This document shows positions 23,785-35,771 of a DNA stretch of 64,000 nt, one piece after another. Position 1 is the stretch's first letter, and each line of letters starts with the position of its first letter. Source of the DNA: Neckera pumila (Eukaryota > Streptophyta > Bryopsida > Hypnales > Neckeraceae); assembly GCA_963969595.1 (NCBI GenBank), contig OZ018415.1, positions 8,556,001 to 8,620,000 of the forward strand. Direction: 5' to 3'. The notes beneath the pieces are model-generated. The model ran no database searches and was not told the DNA's origin. It saw nothing but the letters and a program-made list of their open reading frames with translations. Position numbers and translations under genes: made by a program.

Positions 23785-24706
23785 TTAACCCTGAAAATTA
23801 GGGCCTTTTTCCTACCAAAAAACACCGAAATTTGCCATTTTCACAGCATAGAGTAAAAAAAATTGAAAAATGTTTCTTTCACACATCTAAACGTAGGATC
23901 TTACACCTAACTAGTATGAGAGTGTGTGGAAAAAATTTCAGAATTTTTGACCGCATAGATTGCAAGATATCTGTATTTAAAGAGAAAAAAACAAGTTTTT
24001 CAGCACATTGTGAGACTAGATTTTGACTCTGAACATTTTTAACTTAAATTTTTTGCACTAAAGAGTTTGAAGCTTTAAATATTTATAATAGAAAATTGAG
24101 TTGAGAACATAAGGAAAAAAAAATCCAAAAAAAATTAATTTTCACTACTAAAAAAATTGTTAAGTAGAAGTAGGTACAAAATAGAAGGAAAATCTAAAAT
24201 GTTAATATCTTTTATATGGAATTAAAAAGCACTAATCCCAATGGTGAGATTGTTCTAGTAAAAAAATTAAACCTTGTGAAACTTTTTTTTTTGAAAAATT
24301 GTTAAAATTGCATTCAGAATTGAATCCTACAAGTTATTTTTTCAGGAAGATGCTCTAAGTGCCTGGAAAAAAGACTCTCCATAACTTTCTTATAAAAAAT
24401 CCAAATGAAATGAATAAAAGCTTTCCAGATAGATAAAAACATAATCTATAATAAAAAAATAATAAAAATTAAATAAATTAATAAATTATAGCTTTTTTTG
24501 TTGCCCCCCATCCCTTGTTTTGAGCTTATATGGGCATAACTTTTTTCCCAGGCACCGATTGAAAAAAAAAATTAAATTTTCACCAAGCTTAACATTTTTT
24601 CTATCTTCAAAAAGAATTTCGGAAAATTGCGACAAAATTTAGCCCGTAGGTACCTGCCCAAAATCCCATTTGTCCTCCGAAGGGACAATGGGCTTTTAGG
24701 GGTCAA
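23785..24706 (+). mobile_element. TTAA-flanked piggyBac-like MITE, subfamily A, ageing copy
   Basis: The left end is TTAA (23785-23788) followed by a diverged ccctgaaaattagggcct. The right end is gggcttttagggg followed by tcaa (24703-24706), a TTAA with one change. The interior matches the other subfamily A copies in block order, including ctaactagtatgagagtgtg and gtaggtacctgccc. Confidence 0.7.
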
Positions 24707-24839
24707 GGTAAATGCACCAATAACCAACCATGCCTAATATCCTACCTATGGGATGCACTATTTCCAACCAAGGCTAGAACTCAAGCTTGGAATGTGTGTT
24801 TTTGTCCTTTCAAGGTTGGAACTAATATGGTCACCACAC

Positions 24840-25070
24840 ATCCCCCCAAGTAGTGAGCAAGAAAGGAGTTTGTCTATGACCGGAATTGAAAGACCCTAAA
24901 CATTGGCTGTTGGTGAAGAATACTTTTTGGCTCCCAAAATTCATAGTAATTTCAATATCGGGAACAAAATTTTGAAAATTTGTTATCCCCATACTTCCTA
25001 TCTTCCTACATGGGAAAAATTTCCATCACCTCAAAATACGTATGATCTGCTCCAAAATTGTTTAAATGAT
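24840..25070. repeat. Dispersed repeat shared with 3440-3700
   Basis: This segment contains tactttttggctcccaaaat and the following blocks in the same order as the copy near 3.5 kb. Borders and class are unknown. Confidence 0.4.
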
Positions 25071-25378
25071 CATTTATTGGTACATTTACCTTACATAAAC
25101 TCCTATTTACCCCCGGAAAAGTGAGCTCACTCATATGAGTTTATGCAGATTTAAAAATAAATAAATAAAACAAAGAATAGAAGATAAACAAAAAAGAACT
25201 CAAACGAAAAATTTCCATTTCGATTCACTGCAAGAGTGCAAGTATTCACAGATTCACAAACAAATTCTGATCTATTTTTAACTGAATTCTGATCCTAGGA
25301 AAAGGGAAGCGACACCTGCCTCTGAGGTGGCAGAGCCTTATCTTGGGGGTAGCTACAGTACTTAGCTCATGATCCTCG

Positions 25379-25620
25379 TTAACCCTTGAAGGACGGACTG
25401 GTAGCCGTGGAAATCATGTATTGTGATTCCGTGTGACATCATCTACTTTGAAAAAGTCTAATATATTCATTGGAAGTCAAAGAGTTGTTGTAGATCTTTC
25501 CTTCCCACTCCTAATACCGAGGATGAAAAGTTGCACTTCTGTCCTATAGGAAAAGATTCTTTGTCATTCAAAGGACGCAGAACGTCCTCGTCGACGTCCT
25601 CGTCGACGTTCAAGGGTTAA
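25379..25620. mobile_element. 242-bp TTAA-flanked MITE of a second family
   Basis: TTAA lies at 25379-25382 and 25617-25620. The termini are cccttgaaggacg and the inverse of cgacgttcaaggg. The interior is less AT-rich than the flanks and ends with two copies of gtcctcgtcgac. It shares TTAA and a CCC start with the large elements but no interior sequence. Confidence 0.65.
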
Positions 25621-25710
25621 CCTAATATTCATCAATACTACTGCAAACCAATTACATAAACCGTATAATCAAGTGTCCTGAAACGTACAGTGATGCATTC
25701 CTTGTTTCAA

Positions 25711-25911
25711 AAAATAAAATAAAATAAAATAAAATAAAATAAAATAAAATAAAATAAAATAAAATAAAATAAAATAAAATAAAATAAAATAAAATAAAAT
25801 AAAATAAAATAAAATAAAATAAAATAAAATAAAATAAAATAAAATAAAATAAAATAAAATAAAAATAAAATAAAATAAAATAAAATAAAATAAAATAAAA
25901 TAAAATAAAAT
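25711..25911. repeat. (AAAAT)n pentanucleotide microsatellite
   Basis: About 40 units of aaaat with a single interruption near 25861. Minus-strand frames reading FYFILFYF-type repeats are by-products of this run. Confidence 0.95.
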
Positions 25912-28246
25912 CATTCTCTTCCATCAAAGCTCTTACAAGTTAACTTGGCACTGGTGGCAGGATGGAACTGACCCACGCAATCAATTCAGGGAGAATCGTT
26001 GCGGGTTAGTTCATTGTTAGCTGTGGAATTGGCGGGAAAAACATTGGTTGTAATTTGAAAACATTGGAAAAAAAATGTGTGAAAAAATCTAAAATTTTTC
26101 TGGAGTAAACAATAGAGAAAAAATCAGACTTCGTATTTGAAAAAATGGTTCAATATGATAAATAAAGGAAAATAGCTCATAGAACGCTAAAAATATTTCA
26201 AGTGTTGAATTGGTGACCAGTCATGGAGCACCTTTCTTCATTTGGGCAAAATGCTAGAATTTATGATTTATGGTATAACCACCCATATTTGACCACTTAA
26301 ACAATTCCGCACATGTAGAAGGCAATATAATTTTTAGCCCTATATAAAGATAGAAATCATAGTGGTTGTCAATTTTTTGTGATTTTTTTCCTTAAATTCA
26401 AATTACTATGAATTTTGGAAGCCAAAGGTTGGCCTAAACCCATATCCAATCTATAGACTGTCAATTCCAATCATTTTAGAAATACTTGCCCATTCACTAT
26501 TTCCTACTTTTTTACTCACTACTTTGGAACATGTGTCATGACTTAATTAGTCCCAAACTTGGTTGGAAATATGTATCAACCTTGGTTGGAAATAAATGCA
26601 CCCTACCAGTTGGGTATGTCTCTTTGGTTAGAAATGGTTGGCCCTACTTTACTATTGAGGAAAAAAATTGGAAAATTCAAATTCAATTTTGAAATTAGAG
26701 ACCAAGAGCTAACGAAGAGATGTCAAAACATATCAAATTAATCAACCACAAACATTAGACATTTTTTTACATTTACCTCCAAAAAAACCTTGGCGGTGCA
26801 ATGAAGGGGGTAGTTCTCCATTGTTGAATATAACCTTTGTTTTAAAATGGCGGTCGGTTAGGACTCACTCATGAGGTGATTCCAAATGAATGACTAACCT
26901 TTACATTTCAATATTCCTTGAAACGAAAGATAAAAAATCAGTTTTGAAAAGACATGTAAAAAAGAAACAAGTTGAAGTTGAGGTACTAACCTGTAAAAAA
27001 CAATATAAGAATCATAAATAATCATAATAATAAATTTGATCCTAAAATTCATTGTGAATAAGGAAAGGATGGTAAGGACTACCTTAAGAGACTTTATACA
27101 GCATGACAAAAAGTCTTTATACGAAACTTGTACTTCTTCAACACAATTCAAACGTAATGACTATCTAGAATTTTGAAGCTAATGAAGCAGAATCCCCATA
27201 GTTGAGAAGAAGAGGATTACAGCTTTATATATAAATGCTATTCCTTCTTAATTATGTCTACAACCAACAAAAAAGAATTGTTTTTGAAATTAGCAACCAA
27301 TGGGATTCAAAATGAATGAATTTACCTTTTAGATGATAGACTAGTGTTTTTAAATGATTAAATATGTGAGTGCAGGAGTGCCTTCTTTGCACTTGTATGG
27401 ATGACAAGGAGTTTATTATTTCTTAAACAAACACTTTGACTAGTAGGTACAATCTTAATAGAAAAATGTGTCTTCATAATTTCTAAGTGACATCCATTGT
27501 TTGGAATGTTCAATCCTAAAAATCATGAAAATTGCAAAACACGACAAATTATTAAAAACTTTATTTGTAACAATATTTATATATTTTTAAATAATGGTTT
27601 TCAAAAAATAAAAAATAAAAAAAGGAATATACAACACACTTCTAATATTGATTTCAAATACATTGACCTCGTTGCTTGGTCTCAAAGGAGGGCTCACACA
27701 TGAGTTGGACACACCATGTAAGAAAAAAATACAATACATATGTTTACATAAGGCTTGAATATTTATTGGTGTTCACTTCTTTGCAATTGCAATTTGTGCA
27801 TCCAAGTGGATCATTGATGCGGGCATTGATGCTTCTTTGTTTTTCTCCTAATTATTTGAATGATTGTTATGTTAAATTAATTGAAATTTTGTCTGGGTGT
27901 TGTCATTGCACTACAAACTAATCCTTGCAAGCCTTCAAAATGGAATCTTGGGACTAAATTATTTCCTATTTTAAGATGAAAATTTGTCTCAATGTTTGTT
28001 TTTAAGTAGAAATATAGAACTTCAATTCCACCAATATTCAATATATATATCTATTCAAGATTTTTTCCTTAGGTTCACGTTTATTGTTTGAGTGCTATCT
28101 CTTTCATTCCATATCTTGTGCAATTGAAAATTGGCTTGATGGTTCAAGGTAAGAATGGTCTACTATTTTTTATAAATTTGTAAGCCTTAAAAGAAATCTC
28201 TTAATATTTATTTCAGTATACATGAAAATTGCAATATTGAGGTCAT
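25912..28246. other. AT-rich intergenic DNA without recognised genes
   Basis: Only short open frames are present. A short direct repeat (cttggttggaaata) occurs twice at 26558-26595. An inverted fragment of the 3.5-kb dispersed repeat lies near 26410. Nothing else is identifiable. Confidence 0.35.
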
Positions 28247-29000
28247 TTAACCCCTTAAAGAGCCTGGGCAGTCCAGATTTCTAAAATTGTGAATATGTAT
28301 ATAAAATACAACTCAAAATAATAATTTAATGATGACTCTCAAATAAAAACTGTAAAATACAATCCATAGATTGTATCCATATGGTTAGATCAACTAATGT
28401 ACAAATCAATATTTATCAATAAATTTGAAGCTAAAAATTGAAAACTCCTTCTCATATTGATTGTAGATTAAATATTTGTGATTTAAAAAAAAATTTATTC
28501 CTTTAAGTTCAAAGTGTTAACTAAGTTCTAATCATTGTGATTTTTGGAGATTTTTATTTTACCTTTTTATCCAAGTCATCTCTAAATGGTCATTTTTTGA
28601 CCTATAGAAGTTATTTTTTGAGGCCAGACCTACTAGGATCCTTTGAATTATAGAATATTTGAAAATCAAAGCATTTAGAATCTACACTGTACAAATGTTA
28701 AAGAACTAATACAAAAATCTTCAAAAAAATCAATGGACGAAAATCATGCATTTTTGTGTGTTTGGGATGTGATTGCATTTATCCATTGTTCAAAGTTTGA
28801 ACACTTGGTCTTTTTAGTAGTAAACCTTTAAATGACATTACTAGTCCACAGGACATTTTCAAAGTCAAACCTTGAATTTTTTTAGTTCTTGATTTTGAAT
28901 GCAATTAGCCTCAACTAAAAATATGTATCTTCAATAACTTATTTTTTATTCCATTTTGATTTCTAAACAATGCTAAAATTGCAGATTTTGCGGTTCTTTG
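28247..29000. mobile_element. Degenerate TTAA-element fragment
   Basis: TTAA at 28247-28250 is followed by ccccttaaagagcctgggca, a recognisable but diverged terminus. Interior words (atttttgacctatagaagtt, gatttttggagattt) are only loosely like the other elements, and no right TTAA was found, so the end is approximate. Confidence 0.35.
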
Positions 29001-29470
29001 AAGATTATATTTTGTATCCCTTCGAAATCTTGGTATAAGTTGCATACAAATTGTCTCTTGAATTTCTTGAAATGAGCTTGAGGAGTTTACAAATTACACT
29101 CAACCCCCTTAATCTAACTATTTGGGAGACAATTATATTACATGTCAAATAGTTTGAATGTGTGCTACAAGCAATGATAATATACATGATATTCCAACAT
29201 GATAATCCATAATGTCATTGATAAGAGGGTCAAGCGTATGATATATCCAGAGAATTTTGCGTCCAAACTCCAGACTTTGTAAACACATTGAAGTCCTGAA
29301 ACAGTTCTCGTCTATCATACCCCCAACCTTGACGTGATCCCTGAAACATTTCAAGTGCAAACTCCAAAAGATTCGTCTATTGGTCCCATGGGCCACACAG
29401 AAAGTGAGGCCAAGTGCAAATCCAAGTCGTAAGGTAACTTGCTCAAAGTTTACTTCCAGCGGTCTTAAGC

Positions 29471-31903
29471 CTAAGGAACATAGTCTTCATCGAGCTCACT
29501 AAAATCCATGTCGTCTACCCGTCCTGACCCCTGCAACATCAGCAAAACCCCCCTAAAAATCTCAATTGGCTTATCGTCAAAGAATCAATTGCCACATAGC
29601 TTCTACAGATTATGAATCTCAGAGCTTCTCGTGGGAGATGGGATTGAACTTCAGCCCTTCTGGAAGATACCAACAAACGAACGATCCAGCAGGAATTTCT
29701 GAATTTTGAGCAGACCTCATGGAATGGAAACGTTACCTGTCTATTGTTAACCTTGCCCAGGTAACCGGTAGCCTTGAAGTTTTTCAGCAGCAGTGGACCT
29801 AGCCTTGCCTGATTTTCGTCCACCGAAATTTGGAAGCTCACCTACATTAGACCAAGCCACAGTGGAGGTGGGTCGATGAACATGACGATACATGGACACA
29901 AACCAGTAATTACAAAGAACGACAAATAGGTGTATCCAAATAGGCCAGGGTACAATATGCGAACCTTCGATTTCCCTGGTGGAACTTCGGCCAGAGTATC
30001 TATTCGCAAGTTCTCTTCCTGTCACCACAGTTTGGTCACTGTTATTGAGCATTGGGGTATTTATAAATGACACAGCATTGCATATAGCATTGCATTTAGA
30101 CAAAGCTACCTCGAAACAAGTTCGATCAATACTAAGTTGACAAGCAGGGAGACTCACGGCATCCAATGCAGGTTCACCTTGGGCGTCATAAACTCTGCCA
30201 AATATGTCCTGCACATGAAGAAATTCTGCTTCTCATTGCTGCAAGCCCTCACTGTAAAGCTCTAACTCAAATAATAATCCGAGAATGCTAAAAAATGTGA
30301 ACTTAATGCTCCTGTGACCGTAATAAGCATTACCTTCGAGACCTTTCTGGCGGATATCTATGTTCATCTTCATAGCACTACACGAGATCACTTTACCATA
30401 ACAAATCTGATACAGCAGCGGAATGCAACTCTTCTGAGTGCTAAGTAGCAGTTTAAGAATTAGAGCATTTGCTTGAAAGTACTGAACAATCAAAGACATT
30501 CTAAATTTTAGAGTTTATTTGCTCAAGATTCAGCAGAAAGCTGGTGAATGAGTTGCTTACAGCATTATATACTGCCTGCTTGACAGGGTTGTTCACGTCA
30601 CCAGTAACTCTGAAACATCGAACCCCGAAGGAGGTGCCTCCCGTCACCGTTGTCTGACCTTCTGAGACTCATTCAAGCGTGAACCGTAAATATCAGAGAA
30701 AGTTGGCAGGAAGAGTGCTTCAAGATGCTGATGTACCGTGCCAGAGATTCAGGTGAGTAGAGATCAAGAACCAGATAAGTGAATTGTAGTGACGTTTCAC
30801 TCCTCTGTACTGTACATCGTTGACTCTAAAGACTCAAATCAATCCGATCTTAGTGGATAGATATCTTCAAACATCTATTAGTCGCAACTAAGCTTTGTTC
30901 AATGCAAATAAAATATTGGAAGGAGCTTGGCAAGGTTACTGTGCTATATTCCAGTCAAATCTGAGTTCATTTGAGTTATGAGAATAGAAGTACGTGAAAA
31001 CTTGATTCAGTTGCCTTCGCAATGAATTCATAGGTCTAAGCAACAAAAGATAACTAAAATCAGCATATTGAGAGTGTCACATTTCAAACAAATTCCTACA
31101 AATTCCACTCAAAAAATATCAAAATCTTGTTTGAATTTTGAAACTTAGGTTTAAAATTATATAATAAAATAGTGGTAACAGCCAATGGTAGCTTTAACAC
31201 TTTCAAATTCAAAACCTACAACTCTAAACTGTAACTGTACTGTACATCAAATCCAAAATACTGTTTCAAGTTACATTTCATGAGAAATTGTTGCAAATCT
31301 TAAAATGTGGAAGCCATTAGGGTTAAGATGCGCAATTGGATGCCCACTCACTCGTGGTCATTGTTTCTATTCCTTTCAAACTGAGCAAACTCACCCGGAC
31401 ACGGAACAGGAGTGGCCTCGATATTGGAAAGGACCAATTTCACCTCGGCCAACGCGACATCATTGCTTCCAAGTAGCAAAGCAGCTGCAGCAGCTCCACT
31501 TCCGCTCCAAAGAAACGTTCGGCGAGACTGATGATTCTTCTCCTCATCTGCTCACCTGCTCACCATGAGGTTCAGCTCCTTACAAAGCCGCATTGCATCT
31601 AGCATTCCAAGGTTCATCAAATTCACTCGGAAAACAAAATTCCTCTTTATCATTTTGAAACCACAAACGCAATCAGCATTTCAGATCAATGCGATTTTGC
31701 AAAACTGATCAAGAAACAATTGACCTGAAGAAGAATGAGAGGAACGAATGAAGACCTGTGCGAATTGTCGCTGCTTGTTGTGATGAACGGATTGGCGCTT
31801 GTTCGGCTGCACGAACTAGAACCGAATGTCGATGCGAAATTAGTCCCACGCGATTTGGAATACACGGAAGGCTCGCCATCGAGGTCGCCATCGCCATCGC
31901 CAT
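29471..31903 (-). CDS. Predicted thylakoid-lumen protein with Tat-type targeting (7 exons, 223 aa)
   Basis: Exons, in transcript order: 31903-31756, 31547-31395, 30661-30561, 30208-30158, 30018-29965, 29841-29737, 29530-29471. All borders are GT-AG, phases fit, and the total is 672 nt ending in TAG. The N-terminus (MAMAMATSMASLPCIPNR) looks like a chloroplast transit peptide. At residues 57-83 follow SRRTFLW, a run of Ala and Leu, and an ALA cleavage-type site: a twin-arginine lumenal signal. The mature part would be about 140 residues, with two cysteines (C99 and C116) that could pair. Its core alternates short strands and turns (DIFGRVYDAQGEP, IDTLAEVPPGKSKVSFQISV), resembling an immunoglobulin-like FxLyD beta-sandwich. 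The C-terminus is acidic (DDMDFSELDEDYVP). I do not recognise the named family; lumen location is inferred from the signal. Exon 6 might instead end 15 nt earlier. Confidence 0.8.
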
Positions 31904-31953
31904 GGCTGGAAAAATAATTAGGGGAGGAAAAATGGATATGGCGGATAAGGGAG

Positions 31954-31961
31954 GTCACGTC
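31954..31961 (-). promoter_or_regulatory. ACGT-core (G-box-like) motif upstream of the lumen-protein gene
   Basis: The minus strand reads GACGTGAC about 50 bases before the ATG at 31903. ACGT-core sites are known targets of plant bZIP and bHLH factors and are common in promoters of light-responsive chloroplast genes. A single eight-base match can occur by chance, and this one may lie inside the 5' UTR. Confidence 0.25.
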
Positions 31962-32280
31962 CCACGGTATTCGGTGCCCGCCGAGCCGACCCTATGACCT
32001 AGCCAACTGGTTCTGATTCAGTTCATTTCTCGATTCTGTGCTGCAAGTGCACCAAATAAGAAATAAATGAAGATTCTTTTTCCTTTCGTACACTACGAGA
32101 CTTTTGAACTTTGATTTTGCTTGGAAGTTAGAAAATGGAATGCAGCATCGCTTGCAAAATGGAGGGCAGCATCGGAAATGGCGTCATAGAATGAAATGGC
32201 CAAAATCGACTTCGATATCTCCGTTGAAGCATTTAGACCGGAGTGGAAAGAGCGCATGCATTGAGATCGAATCTACATTA

Positions 32281-32624
32281 GGGGTAGTCAATGCTTCTTC
32301 ACGGCAGTCAGTGAAGGTTGAGAATTGGGACGTGGCACTTAGTCATTGGCTCTCCACGGCTTGTGCCGTCCTTGTTACGTGAAGGTTGAGAAGGGTTGTT
32401 CTTCTCCTCGGTAGGACAAGAAGTTTAAATGAAGAAGTTTACAAGCCTCGCTAGGCCAATCACAGATGCCATAATTAGCTTTTCAGTGGTACTTGCTGGA
32501 TTGTTCTGGACAACATGCAAGAAGGGGTGTCACACCTTCTTAAAAGAAAATGGGCTCTCATTGGCTCCACTTTCTTCTCCACATCTTCTCAACCTTCATG
32601 GAAGCAAGAAGGTGTGACTACCCC
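32281..32624. mobile_element. TA-flanked MITE upstream of the lumen-protein gene
   Basis: The termini are GGGGTAGTCA and its inverse, with TA on both sides (32279-32280 and 32625-32626). Inward, the arms share cttctt and gtgaaggttgagaa with their inverses, giving imperfect terminal inverted repeats of about 70 bp. It encodes no protein of note. It sits 378 bp upstream of the ATG at 31903. Confidence 0.6.
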
Positions 32625-32626
32625 TA

Positions 32627-33452
32627 TTCTTTATTTTCAGTAGTAGATACAGCTATAGATGTTGATTTCCAGCTCGATCAATAATTTATTGGGTAACTTA
32701 TCCGACAACAGTATGGAATTCACCTTAACTTACTTAGAAATTATGCCGTGTCGGTAGACCCCCTTTCCAGTGCAACTTTGCAAAGCGAATTAGTTATGTT
32801 AATATCGTTAATTTGGTGGCATTCCACTACTTTCAATGGTACTTTGCAGTCCTAACACTGGCAATGCCTGAAACTAAAATCTGAACCTGTCCTAGGTTTT
32901 AGAGCCTAGAGTAGATGTATGTTGCAATTTAATTTTCAGAGCCTATACCTCCAAAAATTTAACGTAATTAACCGACAAACGGCATGCACCTGTTTGAAAC
33001 TTTGAATTTGTATAAACTGAGTATTTGGGGCACTGTTGGTTGCTTTCTCGCTTGAAGTGGCATGCATGCCTGATTTTGATGGAGCTTCAATGAACATTGA
33101 ATCGACATATCTCTCACACATAGTGTTCTTTTTGTCATGAATTTAGATCAAATGCTGATTGAGTCATTTTTGCTCAATCATTTTTGCTCTGTAGGTGCAA
33201 GGTAAGGTGCATATAAGATACACTTTAAATAATTTAATAATCTAACTCGTGCACAATTTTGAAATATCAGCCATCATTAGAGAGAATTTAGGGCCAAGGG
33301 AGGGTCGAGAGTTCCCATGAGTTCTCCACAAGTTTTGAATAGTCCTCGACTACTGAAATTGTACCACTACAGCAGGGTGACATGGCCGAACTTCGGCCAC
33401 ATCAGATTTTCAAAAAAAAGAAAAAGAAAAAATTCTTAAAGTGAAATTTGCA

Positions 33453-33483
<31 letters not shown>

Positions 33484-33974
33484 CTTTTTGGACAGCCCAT
33501 ACCACTGTTCACAGCATGGGGACAGATTGGGGAACAGGCCTGAAACGGCCCTCCCTTGGCCCCAAATCCCTTCTAATGTCACTTCAGGGACTCGATTTCA
33601 TTCAAATTCAATCTAAAGTTCAAACAAGATTGCACCTAATTATCTCCAAACATATATAACAATCAAAATCTTAATGTTCTTTCCAGAGTCCGCTTGTGGT
33701 CTACCCGGGGTTTTAAATAGATGAAGCATTCACATCAAAGAATTAGAAAATCATGCAACTAATTCCAAACAACAATTATTGTACATAATTCCTATTAATT
33801 AAAACAATGATGTTTTGGCTCCTTTTGTTCCATCTCCTCATTCCATTTGCAAAATTAACTACAAAACCAATTTTAGAAGTGATGTTTTGAGCAACAGCAG
33901 TTGATATTTCATGATAAGAATTGAGTTGAAAGTCTAGAAAAAAAATTAAAGAAAACACACTTGATTTTCATTCT
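32627..33974. repeat. Dispersed repeat shared with 38380-38900, plus AT-rich DNA
   Basis: Bases 32740-32960 (gtagaccccctttccagtgc, aactttgcaaag, ggttttagagcctagagtag) have counterparts in the same order at 38620-38780. The flank at 32130-32275 corresponds to 38400-38500. A small hairpin (ggccgaacttcggcc) lies near 33387 and a run of about 25 T lies at 33455-33478. No gene is seen. Confidence 0.4.
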
Positions 33975-34897
33975 TTAACCCCTAAAGGACCAAGGCCTTT
34001 TTTTTGTTGAAAAACTCTCAAAATCGCCATTTCTAGAGCAAAGAGTAAAAATATTTAAAAAAAAAATTTTGCACATCTAACCGTAGGATCTTATACCTAA
34101 CTAGTATGAGAATGCAAGGAAAAAATTTCAGAATTTTTGACCGCATAGATTGCAAGATATCTGTGTTTAAAATGGAAAAAACAAGTTTTTCAGCACATTG
34201 CGGGACCAAATTTTTTGACTTTAAACATTTTTAACTTAAAATTTTTGCACTACAGCGTTTTGAGCTTTAAATCTTTATAGTGGAGAATTGAGTTGAGAGC
34301 CTAGGAAAGAAAAAAAAGAATAAAAAAAACTTAATTATCATTCTTAATAAAATTGTTAAACAGAAGTAGGTACAAGATAGAAGGAAATTTAAAATATTCA
34401 TATATTTTAGATGGAATTAAAGTGCATTAATCCCAATGGTGAGATTGTTCTAGAAAGTAAACTAAACCATTCCAAAAAAAAATTAGAAAAATTAGAAAAA
34501 TTGCATTCCGAAATGAATCCTGCAAGTTATTTTTTTCAACAAGATGCTCTAATTGCCCAAAAAACAAGAATGTCCATAACTTCCTCATAACAAATCCAAA
34601 TGAAATTAATCAAAGCTTTTTAAATAGAAAAAAATATAATCTATGAGAAAAAAAATATTTTAAAAAAAATTCAAAATTTTGCAAATTTTTTTGTTGCCCC
34701 CCTCCCCACGCATTCCAAGAAATGGCATAACTTCTTGCTCGAAGGTCCGATTTCAAATTTTTTTTTCCGCCACATACCTCTCTCAATTCTTCAAATTTAT
34801 AAAAAGCTTCAAAAAATTAGGAGAACATTTCAGCTCATAGGTACCTGCCCGAAATCCCATTTGTCCTCCAAATAGACAATGGTCCTTTAGGGGTTAA
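33975..34897 (+). mobile_element. TTAA-flanked piggyBac-like MITE, subfamily A
   Basis: TTAA lies at 33975-33978 and 34894-34897. The termini are cccctaaaggaccaaggcct and atggtcctttagggg. Length is 923 bp. It is one arm of an inverted pair with the copy at 35772. Confidence 0.8.
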
Positions 34898-35756
34898 AAA
34901 ATTGTTAATTAGAAGGAGGTCCGAGATTGAAAAAAACAACTAAGTTGTTAATAGCTCTAAGATGGGATTTAAACACAATAATCTCAATAGTGAGATTGTT
35001 TTAACAAGCAAATCCAACCTTGCCAAACATTTTCTTTTTTAAATTGTGAAAATTGCATTCAGAAATGAATCCTACAAGTTATTTTTTCAAGAAGATGCTT
35101 TAATTGCCTAAAAAAAAAGATTTCATTATTAGGTTAGTAGAATGAATCAAAGCTTCACATGTAGATAAAAACATAATATTTTAGAAAAAAGAATTTAAAA
35201 ATTTATTGTGGCCTTTTGCATTTTTTTTTATACTGTCCACCGTTCTAGGTTTTTTGTGCATTACAAAAAATTTCAGGCTTCAATAAGGATGTGAGTGCGT
35301 AATTTTTCGGCATCCGCAGGGTGCAATTACGGAAAAAAAAACAATAATAATAATAACAATTTGAGTTTGAATTTGAATTGTTTTTTTTGAAAAAAAAAAT
35401 ATTAATTTTTAAAAAAAATGATGTGGCGCTAACGTGGCACTGACAACACTGACGTGGTCAAAATGCGACCATGTCACATTTTCAATTTCAATTTTTTTAT
35501 ATTTTTTTATATTTCCATAATACCACCATGAGGGGCCCAGGCTTAGCGGCCTTGTTGAGGCATCAATTTTTTTGTAATGGTATAACTTTTGCTCCTAATA
35601 ACCAACTGAAATAAAAATTATATTTTTACACAGCTAATCAATTTTTCTATCTTATGAAAATCTTTCGAAAAAATTCATAAAAAATCAAGGTCACAAAAAC
35701 CTATCTACAATCCAATTGGTCCTCCAACATATTATAAGAACTACTATTAGGGGATA
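34898..35756 (+). mobile_element. Degenerate TTAA-element fragment between two full copies
   Basis: The text resumes inside the subfamily A body (aattgttaattagaaggagg, gtgagattgttttaacaag, atcctacaagttatttttt). It ends near ctattaggggataa, a broken terminus. It holds a GC-rich segment (gatgtggcgctaacgtggca, ggcatccgcagggtgc) related to the extra block in the 2215 copy. Both ends are incomplete. Confidence 0.5.
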
Positions 35757-35771
35757 ATGAAATTTTATGGA

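Noticed and set aside
25652..25927. Minus-strand frames of repeated Phe-Tyr-Ile-Leu
   Set aside because: Pure translation of the AAAAT microsatellite.
31409..31568. Plus-strand frame over exon 2 of the lumen-protein gene
   Set aside because: Antisense shadow; the minus frame supplies the twin-arginine signal and joins its neighbours in phase.
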